DNA of 64,000 nucleotides, taken from NCBI RefSeq assembly GCF_033100395.1, contig NZ_JAWLVJ010000011.1, positions 81,146 through 145,145 of the forward strand, read 5' to 3'. Below, one piece after another: positions 9,632 through 18,850 of this stretch. The translations under genes were made by a program, and so were the position numbers. Under the pieces are notes generated by a model, which was given only the letters and a program-made list of their open reading frames with translations, searched no databases and was not told the origin of the DNA. This DNA comes from Terasakiella sp033100395 (GTDB lineage Bacteria > Pseudomonadota > Alphaproteobacteria > Rhodospirillales > Terasakiellaceae). Position 1 is the stretch's first letter. Every line of letters begins with the position of its first letter.

Positions 9632-9700
9632 GTCCCGGCGCAGGCCGGGACCTTTTGAAGTCAGCGCTAGCTGTTAACCAGCCCCCGGCCTTCGCCGGGG
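9632..9700. repeat. Paired REP-like inverted repeats, probable bidirectional terminator
   Basis: Two GC-rich hairpins lie between convergent genes. The first is GTCCCGG (9632-9638) with CCGGGAC (9645-9651) around a CGCAGG loop. The second is CCCCGGC (9683-9689) with GCCGGGG (9694-9700) around CTTC. The same arrangement (first loop containing GCAG, second loop containing TTC) recurs at 41706-41770 with different stem bases. This suggests a dispersed palindromic element and fits a bidirectional terminator for osmC and ligA. Confidence 0.6.
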
Positions 9701-9718
9701 AACGGTGTTATTTGGGAC

Positions 9719-11806
9719 TTAACTCCCCACCAGCTCATGCCAGCCTTCTTCTGTCAGCACATTGACACCAAGGTCTTCGGCCTTTTTAAGCTTGGACCCG
9801 GCACTACCCCCAGCAACCAGATAATCCGTCTTTTTCGAAACGGACCCGGATACCTTGGCCCCTAAGCTTTCTGCCTTTGCTTTGGCTTCGGCGCGCGTCA
9901 TGGTGACCAGTGTTCCGGTGAAGACGACGGTTTTGCCTGCAACCGGGCTGCCGTCTGTTTTGGGCACTTCAAATTCTTCGATGGTGAGCTGGTTATCCAA
10001 ATCCTGCATCACATCGCGATTATGCTGTTCATCGAAAAATTCAATAATATCCTGCGCCATGGAGGCCCCGATGCCGTCAATGGCGATCAGGTCGGTGTAA
10101 GCCGTGCTTTCTTGATCATGGGCGGCCAGCATGGCGTTATACCAAGCATCAAAGCTTAAGTAGTTCTTTGCCAATGTACGTGCAGTCGCCTGACCCACCT
10201 GACGGATGCCGAGGCTATAGATAAAACGATCCAGGCCGATGGTGCGGCGTTCTTCAATCGATGCTTTCAGGTTACTGACCGATTTTTCTTTCCAGCCATC
10301 CCATGTGGCAATGGTGTCGGCATGATCACCTAGGCGGAAGATATCGGCGGGCGTGGTGATCAGCTTTTTCTCCCAGAATTTTTCGATATTCTTGGTGCCA
10401 AGGCCTTCCATATCAAAGGCGTTGCGTGACACAAAATGTTTCAAACGTTCAACGGCTTGGGCCGGGCAGATCAGACCACCTGTGCAGCGCACGTCCACTT
10501 CACCTTCTTCACGCACGGCATGTGATCCACATTCCGGGCATTCGCTCGGGAAGACATAAGGCACACTGTCAGCCGGGCGTTTGTTCATGACGACTTCCAC
10601 CACCTGTGGGATCACGTCGCCTGCACGCTGGATGACGACCGTGTCACCCACCTGCACGCCTTTGCGTTCCAACTCATCCTTGTTGTGGAGTGTCGCGTTG
10701 GACACAACCACACCGCCTACAGTGACGGGTTTCAGCCGAGCAACCGGGGTCAGCTTACCTGTGCGACCGACCTGAATGTCGATGGCTTCCAGTACTGTCT
10801 GGGCTTTTTCTGCCGGAAACTTATGCGCAATGGCCCAACGTGGGGAGCGTGAGACAAATCCCAGTCGTTCCTGCCAGTCCAGACGGTTGACCTTATAGAC
10901 CACGCCGTCGATATCATAAGGCAGATTGGCGCGTTCATCATTGATGTGGTTGTAAAGCGTCATGATGTCTTCAAGGTTGTGGCAGACCTTGGTCAGTGGA
11001 TTGACCGGGAAGCCCCATTCTTTGAACGTATCAATCACGCCCATCTGGGTATCAGACAACGGCGCACTCAACTCCCCCCAGGCATAGGCAAAGATACGCA
11101 ACGGGCGTTGCTTGGTGATGCTGGTATCTAGTTGACGCAGTGATCCAGCAGCCGCATTTCTGGGGTTGGCAAAGACCTTGGCGCCTGCATCTTCTTGCTT
11201 TTTGTTGAGTGCGAGGAATTCATCTTTCGCCATATAGACTTCACCGCGAATTTCCACCACATGGGGCACACCTGCGGGCAGCTCAAGCGGCAGTTCTTTC
11301 AGCGTCAGGATGTTGCGCGTAACATCTTCGCCTTCCGCGCCATCGCCCCGGGTTGCAGCCTGTTTGAACTTGCCGTTTTCATATCGCAGGGAAATGGAAA
11401 GCCCATCGATTTTGGGTTCGGCCACGATATCCAGATCATCTGTGTCGCCAAGGCCAAGGAAGCGGCGAATGCGATCCTGAAAATCCTGCACATCTTCTTC
11501 GTTAAAGGCATTGCCCAAGGACAGCATGGGTACCGCGTGTGTGATTTTGGAAAAGCCGGATTGCACGGCGGCTCCGACCTTTTCGCTTGGGCTGTCTTTA
11601 CGTTTTAGATGCGGGAATTTTTCTTCCAATGCCGTGTTGCGCAGACGCAGGGCGTCATATTCCCCATCACTGATGGTCGGGGCATCATTCTGATAGTAGC
11701 GTTTGTCATGTTCATGAATTTCTTTCGCCAATGCCTTGAGTTCGGCATAGGCGTCAAATTCAGTCAGTTCATCGACTGAAAGATCACGTAAGCTTTTGAT
11801 GGCCAT
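9719..11806 (-). CDS. ligA: NAD-dependent DNA ligase LigA
   Basis: 695 residues, full length. It seals nicks in duplex DNA using NAD+. The adenylation lysine is Lys132 in EPKIDG. An N-terminal Ia-type region (about 20-75), adenylation and OB domains, and a four-cysteine zinc site (CPECG...RCTGGLICPAQ) come next. Helix-hairpin-helix repeats and a C-terminal BRCT domain (about 615-695) follow. It is the last gene of the bamD-recN-ligA run, with six bases between recN and ligA. Confidence 0.97.
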   Translation of the reverse strand: MAIKSLRDLSVDELTEFDAYAELKALAKEIHEHDKRYYQNDAPTISDGEYDALRLRNTALEEKFPHLKRKDSPSEKVGAAVQSGFSKITHAVPMLSLGNAFNEEDVQDFQDRIRRFLGLGDTDDLDIVAEPKIDGLSISLRYENGKFKQAATRGDGAEGEDVTRNILTLKELPLELPAGVPHVVEIRGEVYMAKDEFLALNKKQEDAGAKVFANPRNAAAGSLRQLDTSITKQRPLRIFAYAWGELSAPLSDTQMGVIDTFKEWGFPVNPLTKVCHNLEDIMTLYNHINDERANLPYDIDGVVYKVNRLDWQERLGFVSRSPRWAIAHKFPAEKAQTVLEAIDIQVGRTGKLTPVARLKPVTVGGVVVSNATLHNKDELERKGVQVGDTVVIQRAGDVIPQVVEVVMNKRPADSVPYVFPSECPECGSHAVREEGEVDVRCTGGLICPAQAVERLKHFVSRNAFDMEGLGTKNIEKFWEKKLITTPADIFRLGDHADTIATWDGWKEKSVSNLKASIEERRTIGLDRFIYSLGIRQVGQATARTLAKNYLSFDAWYNAMLAAHDQESTAYTDLIAIDGIGASMAQDIIEFFDEQHNRDVMQDLDNQLTIEEFEVPKTDGSPVAGKTVVFTGTLVTMTRAEAKAKAESLGAKVSGSVSKKTDYLVAGGSAGSKLKKAEDLGVNVLTEEGWHELVGS

Positions 11807-11812
11807 ATTTAT

Positions 11813-13477
11813 TTAAACCGCGTTTAAAAGTGTGTCTGCTGCTGCCCGTGCTTCGGTGGTGACATGTTCACCTGAAATCATCCGGGCAATTTCTTCGGTA
11901 CGTTCGTTGTCATTCAGCGGACGAATGGTCGAGGTCACAGACCCGCCTGTCTCGCTTTTTGAAACCTGTAAATGGTGGTTGCCGCGCGCGCCCACTTGTG
12001 GGGAATGGGTGACCACAAGCACCTGCACATCTTCAGCCAGTGCGCCCAGTCGTTCACCAACGGCTGCGGCGGTCGCCCCGCCAATTCCGGCATCGACTTC
12101 GTCAAAGACAAGGGTGGGGATGGGGTCGGCCTGGGCCAGAACTACCTTCAAGGCCAGCATAAAACGTGAGAGTTCCCCGCCGGATGCGACCTTGGCAATG
12201 GGGCCAAGCGGCGCGCCAAAGTTGGTGGAAATTTCAAAGGCGATCTTGTCACACCCTGTTTCGTTCCAGTCATCCTGATCCAGCTTGATAATGGTGGTCC
12301 CGAACGTTGCGCCCCCCAGTTTCAGCGGGCCAAGTTCGTTATTGACGGCGCGATCCAGACCGGAAGCCGTCTTGCGGCGTTGCGCGCCCAGTTCTTCGGC
12401 GATTTGAATATAGGCGTTGCGCTTTTCTGTTTCTTTAGTACGCAGGTCCTGCAAGGCGCTGTCGCCTGCTTCAACGGCTTCAAGCTGCGCAACGAAACGG
12501 TCTTTCAAGCCCGGCAGTTCGGTGACCGGAACATCGTGTTTGCGCGCCGCACCGCGAAGGGCAAAGAGCCGTTCTTCAATGGCTTCGAGATGGCGCGGGT
12601 CCAGGTCAACTTCGTTACTGGCACGTTCCAGCTGCTGAATACCGATGGAGGCATATTCAGAGGCTTTATCCAGCGTTTCCAGCACTTCATCCAGACGGCC
12701 TTCGGCTTTTTCGGCGATCCGTTCCAGATGGCGCAAGCTATTTCGCAGCATGGTTTCCACACCCTTGTGGGCGTAAAGTTCGTTATGGGCCTGTTTCAAC
12801 CCTTCCAGCAGCTTTTCCCCGTGCATCATCATCTGACGCTGGTTGGCGAGGTCTTCTTCTTCGCCTTCCTGTGGGGCAAGCTGGGTCAATTCTTCTACCA
12901 TATGGCGCAGATATTCTTCATCCGCGCGCGCTTTTTCTAGCGCTGCTTCGGCTTCGATACGTTCTTTTTCAACTGCGCGCCATTCCCGATAGATGCCTTT
13001 GGTTTTGCCAGCAAGGCCTGTCAGATTGCCAAACAGGTCTAGAAGGCCACGGTGGGTCGCCGGGTTCATCAGGCCTTGGGTATCAAATTGTCCGTGGATT
13101 TCTACCAAAGCAGCACCAGCCTGGCGCAGCAAGCTGACACTGACGGGCTGATCATTGATATAGGCACGCGAACGCCCATCGCTGTTGACGACACGGCGCA
13201 GGACCAGTGTGTCGTCACGTTCGATATCGGCTTCGTCCAGAATGTCCCAGAAGGGGTGATCGGCGGGCAGGTCAAATTCCGCACTAACGCTGCCTTTGTC
13301 ACTGCCATGGCGCACAAGGGCACTGTCGGCACGTGCACCAAGGGCAAGGCCTAAGCTGTCCAGCAGGATGGATTTACCCGCACCGGTTTCCCCGGTCAGG
13401 ACACACAGACCGTTTTTAAAATCTACATTCAGTTTGTCGATCAGGACAATGTCGCGAATAGAAAGGCGATGCAGCAT
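11813..13477 (-). CDS. recN: DNA repair protein RecN
   Basis: 554 residues, normal length. This is an SMC-like ATPase acting in double-strand break repair. The Walker A motif GETGAGKS is at 29-36. A central coiled coil spans about 150-370. The C-terminal half carries the signature ASGGELSRFMLALK and Walker B LVFDEVDAGIGG. It lies 12 bases downstream of bamD and six bases upstream of ligA on the same strand, a common alphaproteobacterial order. No SOS operator was recognised directly upstream. Confidence 0.96.
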   Translation of the reverse strand: MLHRLSIRDIVLIDKLNVDFKNGLCVLTGETGAGKSILLDSLGLALGARADSALVRHGSDKGSVSAEFDLPADHPFWDILDEADIERDDTLVLRRVVNSDGRSRAYINDQPVSVSLLRQAGAALVEIHGQFDTQGLMNPATHRGLLDLFGNLTGLAGKTKGIYREWRAVEKERIEAEAALEKARADEEYLRHMVEELTQLAPQEGEEEDLANQRQMMMHGEKLLEGLKQAHNELYAHKGVETMLRNSLRHLERIAEKAEGRLDEVLETLDKASEYASIGIQQLERASNEVDLDPRHLEAIEERLFALRGAARKHDVPVTELPGLKDRFVAQLEAVEAGDSALQDLRTKETEKRNAYIQIAEELGAQRRKTASGLDRAVNNELGPLKLGGATFGTTIIKLDQDDWNETGCDKIAFEISTNFGAPLGPIAKVASGGELSRFMLALKVVLAQADPIPTLVFDEVDAGIGGATAAAVGERLGALAEDVQVLVVTHSPQVGARGNHHLQVSKSETGGSVTSTIRPLNDNERTEEIARMISGEHVTTEARAAADTLLNAV

Positions 13478-13489
13478 GGTTAGGACCGC

Positions 13490-14425
13490 TTATTCCCAGA
13501 ATTTCCACCAAGAACTCTCACGCTCTGCCTGAAGTTGTTCTCGTTCTTCAGGGGGCAAAGCGTTTTCTGCGGCGATACCGTCTTGTTCTTCCAAGACTTC
13601 AAGGGCGTCCTTTTTATCAAACGGCCAGTACCAGCTGGGTTCTTCTTTTTCTTTGACGCGTTTGCGTTCCACAATCTGATAGGAATCTACATACCATTCA
13701 GACCCCGGGAAGTTATGGCCCAATACAGCCGCAGTGCGTTTAGCTTCGTCATCCAGGCCCAGCTGGATATAGCATTCGATCATACGGTGAAGGGCTTCAG
13801 GTACGTGGGTTGTGGTTTGATAATGCTGTACAACGGCCTTAAAGCGGCTAAGCGCTGCAATACATTGGTTACGTGATGTGTAATAACGCCCGATCTCCAT
13901 TTCCTTACCTGCCAGGTGGTCGATGGTCAGGTCCAGCTTGATGCGGGCATCACGGGCATATTTGCTGGTCGGGAAGCGTTTGATTAGTTCCTTAAAGGTC
14001 TGTTGCGCCTGATCTGTCATCAACTGGTCACGTCCAACATCCGAGATTTGTTCGTAATACGACAGGCCCTTCAGGTAGGTTGCGTAAGGCACGTCTTTGT
14101 TGGATGGATGCAGCTGGATAAAGCGATCAAGCGCGATCACCGCTTCGTCATATTTTTCGTTTTCATAATGGGCATAGGCCGCCATCAGCTGGGCTTTGGT
14201 TGCCCAGACGGAATAAGGGTGCTGACGTTCAACTTCATCAAACTTTTGGGCTGCTTCTTCATATTCTTTTGCCAGCAAAGCGTTATGACCGTCGTTATAG
14301 AGCTGTTCGACAGGGCTTTCGACATATTCTTCAGCCTCTTCCGTAGAAGAACAGGCGCTTAAAAGGGTCAATGCCAATAACGGTGTGGCGATATATTTGA
14401 GCGAGCGTTGAGAGAAATATTTCAT
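13490..14425 (-). CDS. bamD: Outer membrane assembly lipoprotein BamD
   Basis: 311 residues. A lipoprotein signal with lipobox LSAC gives Cys25 as the lipidated residue. TPR-like helical repeats span about 40-260 and contain typical BamD text such as YNDGHNALLAKEYEEAAQKFDEVERQHPYS. BamD is the essential lipoprotein partner of BamA in beta-barrel insertion. A charged C-terminal tail of about 45 residues, rich in Glu and Trp, extends past the repeats. It is transcribed toward recN and sits about 150 bp downstream of the lpxC terminator. Confidence 0.95.
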   Translation of the reverse strand: MKYFSQRSLKYIATPLLALTLLSACSSTEEAEEYVESPVEQLYNDGHNALLAKEYEEAAQKFDEVERQHPYSVWATKAQLMAAYAHYENEKYDEAVIALDRFIQLHPSNKDVPYATYLKGLSYYEQISDVGRDQLMTDQAQQTFKELIKRFPTSKYARDARIKLDLTIDHLAGKEMEIGRYYTSRNQCIAALSRFKAVVQHYQTTTHVPEALHRMIECYIQLGLDDEAKRTAAVLGHNFPGSEWYVDSYQIVERKRVKEKEEPSWYWPFDKKDALEVLEEQDGIAAENALPPEEREQLQAERESSWWKFWE

Positions 14426-14516
14426 CTAAAGTCTATCATCTATGGCCGTGTTATGAAGATTAGCCGAGACTATACCAAGAAAGGTGGTTTTGTCTCTATT
14501 CATTTGTAGTGATCTA

Positions 14517-14550
14517 ACAAAAAAGACCCTGAACGCAAGGTCCAGGGTCT
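14517..14550 (-). terminator. Intrinsic terminator of lpxC
   Basis: Stem AGACCCT (14524-14530) with AGGGTCT (14544-14550). On the minus strand it is followed by a run of T (TTTTTTGTT). It lies about 30 bases past the lpxC stop and separates the dcw/lpxC transcript from bamD. Confidence 0.8.
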
Positions 14551-14577
14551 AAGTTGTTTTAGTGAGTGATTGATTTC

Positions 14578-15525
14578 TCAAGCAGATTTGCTTTTGCGCT
14601 GTTCTGTGTAAGCGGCATCAAGATCTTCAACTGTCATCGGAACGATAGACCAGGCATCCTGATCCGCCATGAGTGCGCGCAGCAGTTGGTTGTTCATATA
14701 GTGGCCCGTGCAAATCCCGGTGAAGTGACCGATGATCGGCATGCCAGCCAGTGCCAAGTCGCCAACTGCATCCAGAATTTTGTGGCGTACGCATTCATTT
14801 TCAAAACGCACACCGCCTTCGTTCATCACGCCATCGGCGCTGACAACAACAGCGTTATCAAGCGAGCCACCGCGGGCCAAGCCTTGGCTACGCATATATT
14901 CAACTTCCTGCAGGCGGCAGAAGGTGCGCGCACGAGACAGCTCTTCTTTAAAGACGCCGCGGCCCATGTGAATTGTTTGTTCCTGACGGCCAATGGTTGG
15001 ATCATCAAAATCAATTGTGACATCCAGAACAGACCCTTCGCCTGGCTGATAGCCCGCGAAACGGCCATTGTCTTCAACACTGACCGGTTTTTCAATGCGA
15101 ATGGCTTTGCGTGGGGCATCCAGTTCTTTTGTGCCTGCACATTCGATCAGGAAAACAAAAGGTGCAGCGCTGCCGTCCATGACAGGCATTTCAGGACCGT
15201 TGATTTCTACCAGCAGATTGTCGATGCCAACGCCAGCAAGGGCGGCCATCAGATGTTCGATCGTTGCAACAGTGACACTGTCTTTGTTGCCGATTTTTGT
15301 GCAGAGAACGGTTTCAACAACATTGTCATAAGTGGCCGCGATTTCCGCGCCGTTCCCTGCAATGTCGGTCCGTTTGAAAATGATGCCTGTGTCAGCTTCG
15401 GCGGGCTTGAGCGTGATGGACACTTTCTCACCAGAATGGAGCGCGATACCCGAACAATTGATCGGTGTTTTTAAAGTTTTCTGACGGAGAACTTTAGCTG
15501 CTTTCTGGTTTGAAATCTTGGTCAT
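14578..15525 (-). CDS. lpxC: UDP-3-O-acyl-N-acetylglucosamine deacetylase LpxC
   Basis: 315 residues. LpxC carries out the committed step of lipid A synthesis. Visible zinc and catalytic residues are Glu90/His91 (TIEHLMAA), His248 and Asp252 (VRHKILDAVGDLAL) and His275 (TGHYMNN). The protein shows that the cell makes lipopolysaccharide. It lies downstream of ftsZ, the usual order in Gram-negative dcw clusters, but the 288-bp gap contains a strong hairpin, so lpxC may have its own promoter there. Confidence 0.97.
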   Translation of the reverse strand: MTKISNQKAAKVLRQKTLKTPINCSGIALHSGEKVSITLKPAEADTGIIFKRTDIAGNGAEIAATYDNVVETVLCTKIGNKDSVTVATIEHLMAALAGVGIDNLLVEINGPEMPVMDGSAAPFVFLIECAGTKELDAPRKAIRIEKPVSVEDNGRFAGYQPGEGSVLDVTIDFDDPTIGRQEQTIHMGRGVFKEELSRARTFCRLQEVEYMRSQGLARGGSLDNAVVVSADGVMNEGGVRFENECVRHKILDAVGDLALAGMPIIGHFTGICTGHYMNNQLLRALMADQDAWSIVPMTVEDLDAAYTEQRKSKSA

Positions 15526-15659
15526 GACGCCCCTTTCGATTGTCGGGTAGGTTATTACCCATAATTCTTATACTGAATTATTAACCAAGGATGGGAAAGA
15601 ACTCAAATCAAGCTTTGTTACATTTTGTTACAACGCAATATGGTTGTAAGTTGTTGAAA

Positions 15660-15714
15660 TAAAAGCCGGTCTTCGTTGTACGCACGCATGTGCGAAACAA
15701 AGACCGGCTTCAAG
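15660..15714 (-). terminator. Hairpin in ftsZ-lpxC gap, probable ftsZ terminator
   Basis: Long hairpin: AAGCCGGTCTT (15663-15673) pairs with AAGACCGGCTT (15700-15710), and an inner CGCAC/GTGCG pair sits in the loop. On the minus strand it ends in TTTT. It lies about 100 bases past the ftsZ stop. A further hairpin GACCTGTT/AACAGGTC is at 15786-15806. The rest of the 288-bp gap (15526-15813) shows no credible gene; it probably also holds an lpxC promoter. Confidence 0.6.
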
Positions 15715-15813
15715 TCACGTTGTTTCGAAATAACCCGTGGTTATCTCAAGGGACCAATTAAGGCAGAACGGATCCCTTCAGGGCAGACCTGTTGGTTTAA
15801 CAGGTCCTGGCCC

Positions 15814-17436
15814 TTAGTTGGCCTGACGGCGCAAGAAGGCTGGAATATCCAACAGGTCGTCTTCGGCCTGCTGTGATGAAACCGTTGTGCGATCAGCAGG
15901 CGATACATCAAAGCTAGGCTGTGACATTTCGTGAATTTCTGCTGTCGGCTTTGGCTTTTGCGCTTTGGAGGCACGACCTGTTACACGGTCAAACAGGGAA
16001 CGTGCTGCACTTGGCGCTTCGTCAATTTCTTCTGCTTTTGGCTCAGCCGTAAAAGGATTGTGTGCTTCCACTGGTTCTTCTACATGTGAAACTTCAGTTG
16101 CAGCCGGTGGGATGAACGGGGCACGTTCCTGTTGAACAGGGGTGCTTTCACGCAGGGTGTTCTGGATGCGCATGGCAACCTGTTCTGCGTTTACGGCAAC
16201 ATTTTCTTCAACCGTTTCTTCAACAACGGGTTCTTCCTGAATAACGGCTGCCGCCGCTGTTGCTTGCGCAACCGTTTGGGCCGCAGGTTGGGATACAGGC
16301 TGTGCGACAGACTGCATGGACAGAACTTTGGACGCCACAGTTTGTGCAACGGTCATCTGTTTCGGATCAGCCGCAGGTGCCGCTGGTTTTGGCATCATGC
16401 GTGGGGCGGGTGTTTCTTCAGTCACGTCCAGAACGCGCGGTTGTGGGTTTTCAGCTTCTTGCGCATCAATGCCAGTAGAAACCACAGAAACACGCATCTT
16501 GCCGTTCAGGCTTTCATCCAGTGTTGTGCCGAAGATGATGTTGGCGTCGCCGTCAACTTCTTCGCGGATACGGTTGGCTGCTTCGTCAACTTCAAACAGG
16601 GAAATATCCATGCCGCCTGTGATGTTGATCAGGACGCCTTTGGCACCTTTCATGGTGCTGTCGTCCAGCAGTGGGTTAGAGATCGCAGCTTCAGCCGCTT
16701 CGATCGCACGACGTTCGCCTTCGGCTTCGCCTGTGCCCATCATGGCTTTACCCATTTCCATCATGACAGTTTTGATGTCAGAGAAATCAAGGTTGATCAT
16801 GCCTGGGCGAACCATCAGGTCGGTTACGCCACGCACGCCAGAGTGCAGAACTTCGTCCGCCATCTGGAAAGCTTCGGCAAATGTTGTGTTTTCCGTCGCG
16901 ATACGGAACAAATTCTGGTTCGGGATCACAATCAATGTGTCCACGTATTTTTGCATTTCTTCGATGCCGGCTTCTGCCAGACGCATGCGGTGCACACCTT
17001 CAAACTGGAAAGGTTTGGTCACAACGCCAACGGTCAGAATGCCTGCTTCGCGTGCTGCATGTGCAATGACGGGTGCGGCACCTGTACCTGTCCCGCCGCC
17101 CATGCCAGCAGTGATAAAGATCATGTTGGAACCGGAAATCTGCTGCATGATGTCATCGATAGATTCCAGTGCGGCATCACGGCCTACATCAGGTTTTGAC
17201 CCTGCACCCAGACCGGATGTCAGGTTTTCACCCAATTGAATGCGGTGATCTGATTTGGATTGTGTCAGTGCTTGCGCATCTGTGTTGGCAACGACGAATT
17301 CAACGCCTTCCAACTGCGACTGGATCATGTTGTTGACGGCATTGCCGCCTGCACCACCGACACCAATGACGGAAATGCGTGGTCCTGTCTGGACCGGAGC
17401 CGGTTGATTTTCCGGTGCTTGAAAGTTAATAGCCAT
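15814..17436 (-). CDS. ftsZ: Cell division protein FtsZ
   Basis: 540 residues. This is the tubulin-like GTPase that forms the division ring. The GTP-binding signature GGGTGTG is at 113-119. The globular domain ends at about 335. A long disordered linker, rich in Ala, Pro, Glu and Val, spans about 336-520. The C-terminal conserved peptide DIPAFLRRQ (about 530-538), which binds FtsA and other partners, ends the protein. The long linker is typical of alphaproteobacteria. The upstream 112-bp gap to ftsA includes a hairpin. Confidence 0.98.
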   Translation of the reverse strand: MAINFQAPENQPAPVQTGPRISVIGVGGAGGNAVNNMIQSQLEGVEFVVANTDAQALTQSKSDHRIQLGENLTSGLGAGSKPDVGRDAALESIDDIMQQISGSNMIFITAGMGGGTGTGAAPVIAHAAREAGILTVGVVTKPFQFEGVHRMRLAEAGIEEMQKYVDTLIVIPNQNLFRIATENTTFAEAFQMADEVLHSGVRGVTDLMVRPGMINLDFSDIKTVMMEMGKAMMGTGEAEGERRAIEAAEAAISNPLLDDSTMKGAKGVLINITGGMDISLFEVDEAANRIREEVDGDANIIFGTTLDESLNGKMRVSVVSTGIDAQEAENPQPRVLDVTEETPAPRMMPKPAAPAADPKQMTVAQTVASKVLSMQSVAQPVSQPAAQTVAQATAAAAVIQEEPVVEETVEENVAVNAEQVAMRIQNTLRESTPVQQERAPFIPPAATEVSHVEEPVEAHNPFTAEPKAEEIDEAPSAARSLFDRVTGRASKAQKPKPTAEIHEMSQPSFDVSPADRTTVSSQQAEDDLLDIPAFLRRQAN

Positions 17437-17484
17437 TTTTTTCTGCCCTTTGTTTAAAACAACGTGTGTGACTGCCTTGTTATC

Positions 17485-17522
17485 GCTCTCACCGATCCCT
17501 CTTTTGGTGAGGGTTATCGGGG
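17485..17522. promoter_or_regulatory. Hairpin in the ftsA-ftsZ gap
   Basis: An imperfect inverted repeat (CCGATCCCTC near 17492-17501 with GAGGGTTATCGG near 17509-17520) lies in the 112-bp gap upstream of ftsZ. It has no T run, so it is not a clear terminator. It could affect ftsZ translation or mRNA processing; this is inference from structure only. Confidence 0.35.
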
Positions 17523-17548
17523 TATTCTTCGTAGTTTATTCTCTAAAT

Positions 17549-18823
17549 CTAAAAATTTTGTTTAAACCAGAAGCCTAATTTTCCAAAAAGACTGTTCGGG
17601 TCCGGTCCGGACTGGGTTGTGCCCATGGGCCACATCCCCTGTTTTTCGTTTGCGTATTTCAAAAGACCTACGCAGGTTGAAAATTCCGGGCCGCTTGTTG
17701 CATCTGCCAGACCGGGTAGTTTTTGTGGTCGTGCCAGACGAATTTTTTTGTTGAGGATACGGGCCGCCAGTTCGGGAACCCCGCGCAATTGCGACGCCCC
17801 ACCTGTTAAAACGACCTGACGTCCGACGGCTTTATCAAAACCACTTTGTTCCAAACGTTCACGGACCAGCTCAAATGTTTCTTCAAGGCGCGGCTGGATG
17901 ATGCTGACCAGCATGGAACGTGATGCTGTGGTTCCTTCTGCATCATCTTCTTCCCCCAAAACAGGGACGCGCAAAATTTCATGATCATCGCTTGGCGCTG
18001 GCAGGCAGCTGCCGAATTTGGTTTTCATGCGTTCTGCATGCGCAATCGGTGTGTTCAGCCCACGTGATACATCGTTTGTCACTTGCGTTCCGCCCACCGG
18101 GATGCTGTCCACATGGACCAGTTCACCTTCAATGAAAACCGCGATGTCCGTGGTGCCGCCGCCCATATCAACGACGCAGACACCCAGATTGACTTCATCA
18201 TCGACCAAGCAGCCTAGACCGCTGGCATAAGCCGCAACCACTTCTTCTTCCACATCCAGGTGGCAGCGCTCCAGACATGTCTTCAAATTCTGGACCGCAC
18301 TTGAATTGGCTGACACCATATTCATACGCACACCAAGACGGTCGCCTGCCATACCGCGTGGGTCGCGCACGCCATGTTCGCCGTTGATGGCAAATTCTGT
18401 GGGCAGCGTATGCAGCAACACATGGTCTTTCGGTACCTGACCTTGCGCGCGTGCTTGTGTAAACAGGCGCTGTACATCAGGATCGCTGATTTGTGCGGCA
18501 TGCACATTGGTTTCCACATCATGCAGGTTGGCTTGTGGATGTCCGCCAGAAAGGGAAACGATGACACGGTCAATGGTGTCATCTGCCATCTCTTCGGCGA
18601 CATGGACCGCACTGCGAATGGATTTTTCAGCCGCTTCCATATCCACGATAACGCCACGGCGCAGGCCATTGGCGATTTGGTGCGACAGGCCAATAATTTC
18701 AGGATCCGTGCCGGAACCTTGGCGCGCGACAAAGCACGACACCTTGGTGGTGCCGATGTCCAGGGCCGCAATCAGGCCGTTTCTGGTTTTTTTTGTCACG
18801 TGTTGCATTCCAAAATTATTCAA
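17549..18823 (-). CDS. ftsA: Cell division protein FtsA
   Basis: 424 residues. This is an actin-like ATPase that anchors FtsZ to the membrane. Phosphate 1 motif text is AALDIGTTKVSCFVA, and phosphate 2 is VVDMGGGTTDIAVF. A C-terminal amphipathic end (LFGKLGFWFKQNF) is the membrane-targeting helix. The start used is a TTG at 18823. An ATG at 18808, five codons in, is an alternative; neither has a clear ribosome site. It follows ftsQ by 27 bases. Confidence 0.96.
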   Translation of the reverse strand: MNNFGMQHVTKKTRNGLIAALDIGTTKVSCFVARQGSGTDPEIIGLSHQIANGLRRGVIVDMEAAEKSIRSAVHVAEEMADDTIDRVIVSLSGGHPQANLHDVETNVHAAQISDPDVQRLFTQARAQGQVPKDHVLLHTLPTEFAINGEHGVRDPRGMAGDRLGVRMNMVSANSSAVQNLKTCLERCHLDVEEEVVAAYASGLGCLVDDEVNLGVCVVDMGGGTTDIAVFIEGELVHVDSIPVGGTQVTNDVSRGLNTPIAHAERMKTKFGSCLPAPSDDHEILRVPVLGEEDDAEGTTASRSMLVSIIQPRLEETFELVRERLEQSGFDKAVGRQVVLTGGASQLRGVPELAARILNKKIRLARPQKLPGLADATSGPEFSTCVGLLKYANEKQGMWPMGTTQSGPDPNSLFGKLGFWFKQNF

Positions 18824-18850
18824 AACTAGATGAGCTTTACGGAGCCCAAC

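Noticed and set aside
14566..15474. 302-residue plus-strand frame
   Set aside because: It is fully antisense to lpxC, whose catalytic residues are intact; no initiation signal.
15676..15876. 66-residue plus-strand frame in the lpxC-ftsZ gap
   Set aside because: It begins inside the terminator hairpin and ends inside ftsZ; no ribosome site.
16132..17239. Two long plus-strand frames
   Set aside because: Both are antisense to ftsZ, which is complete; they arise from its codon bias.
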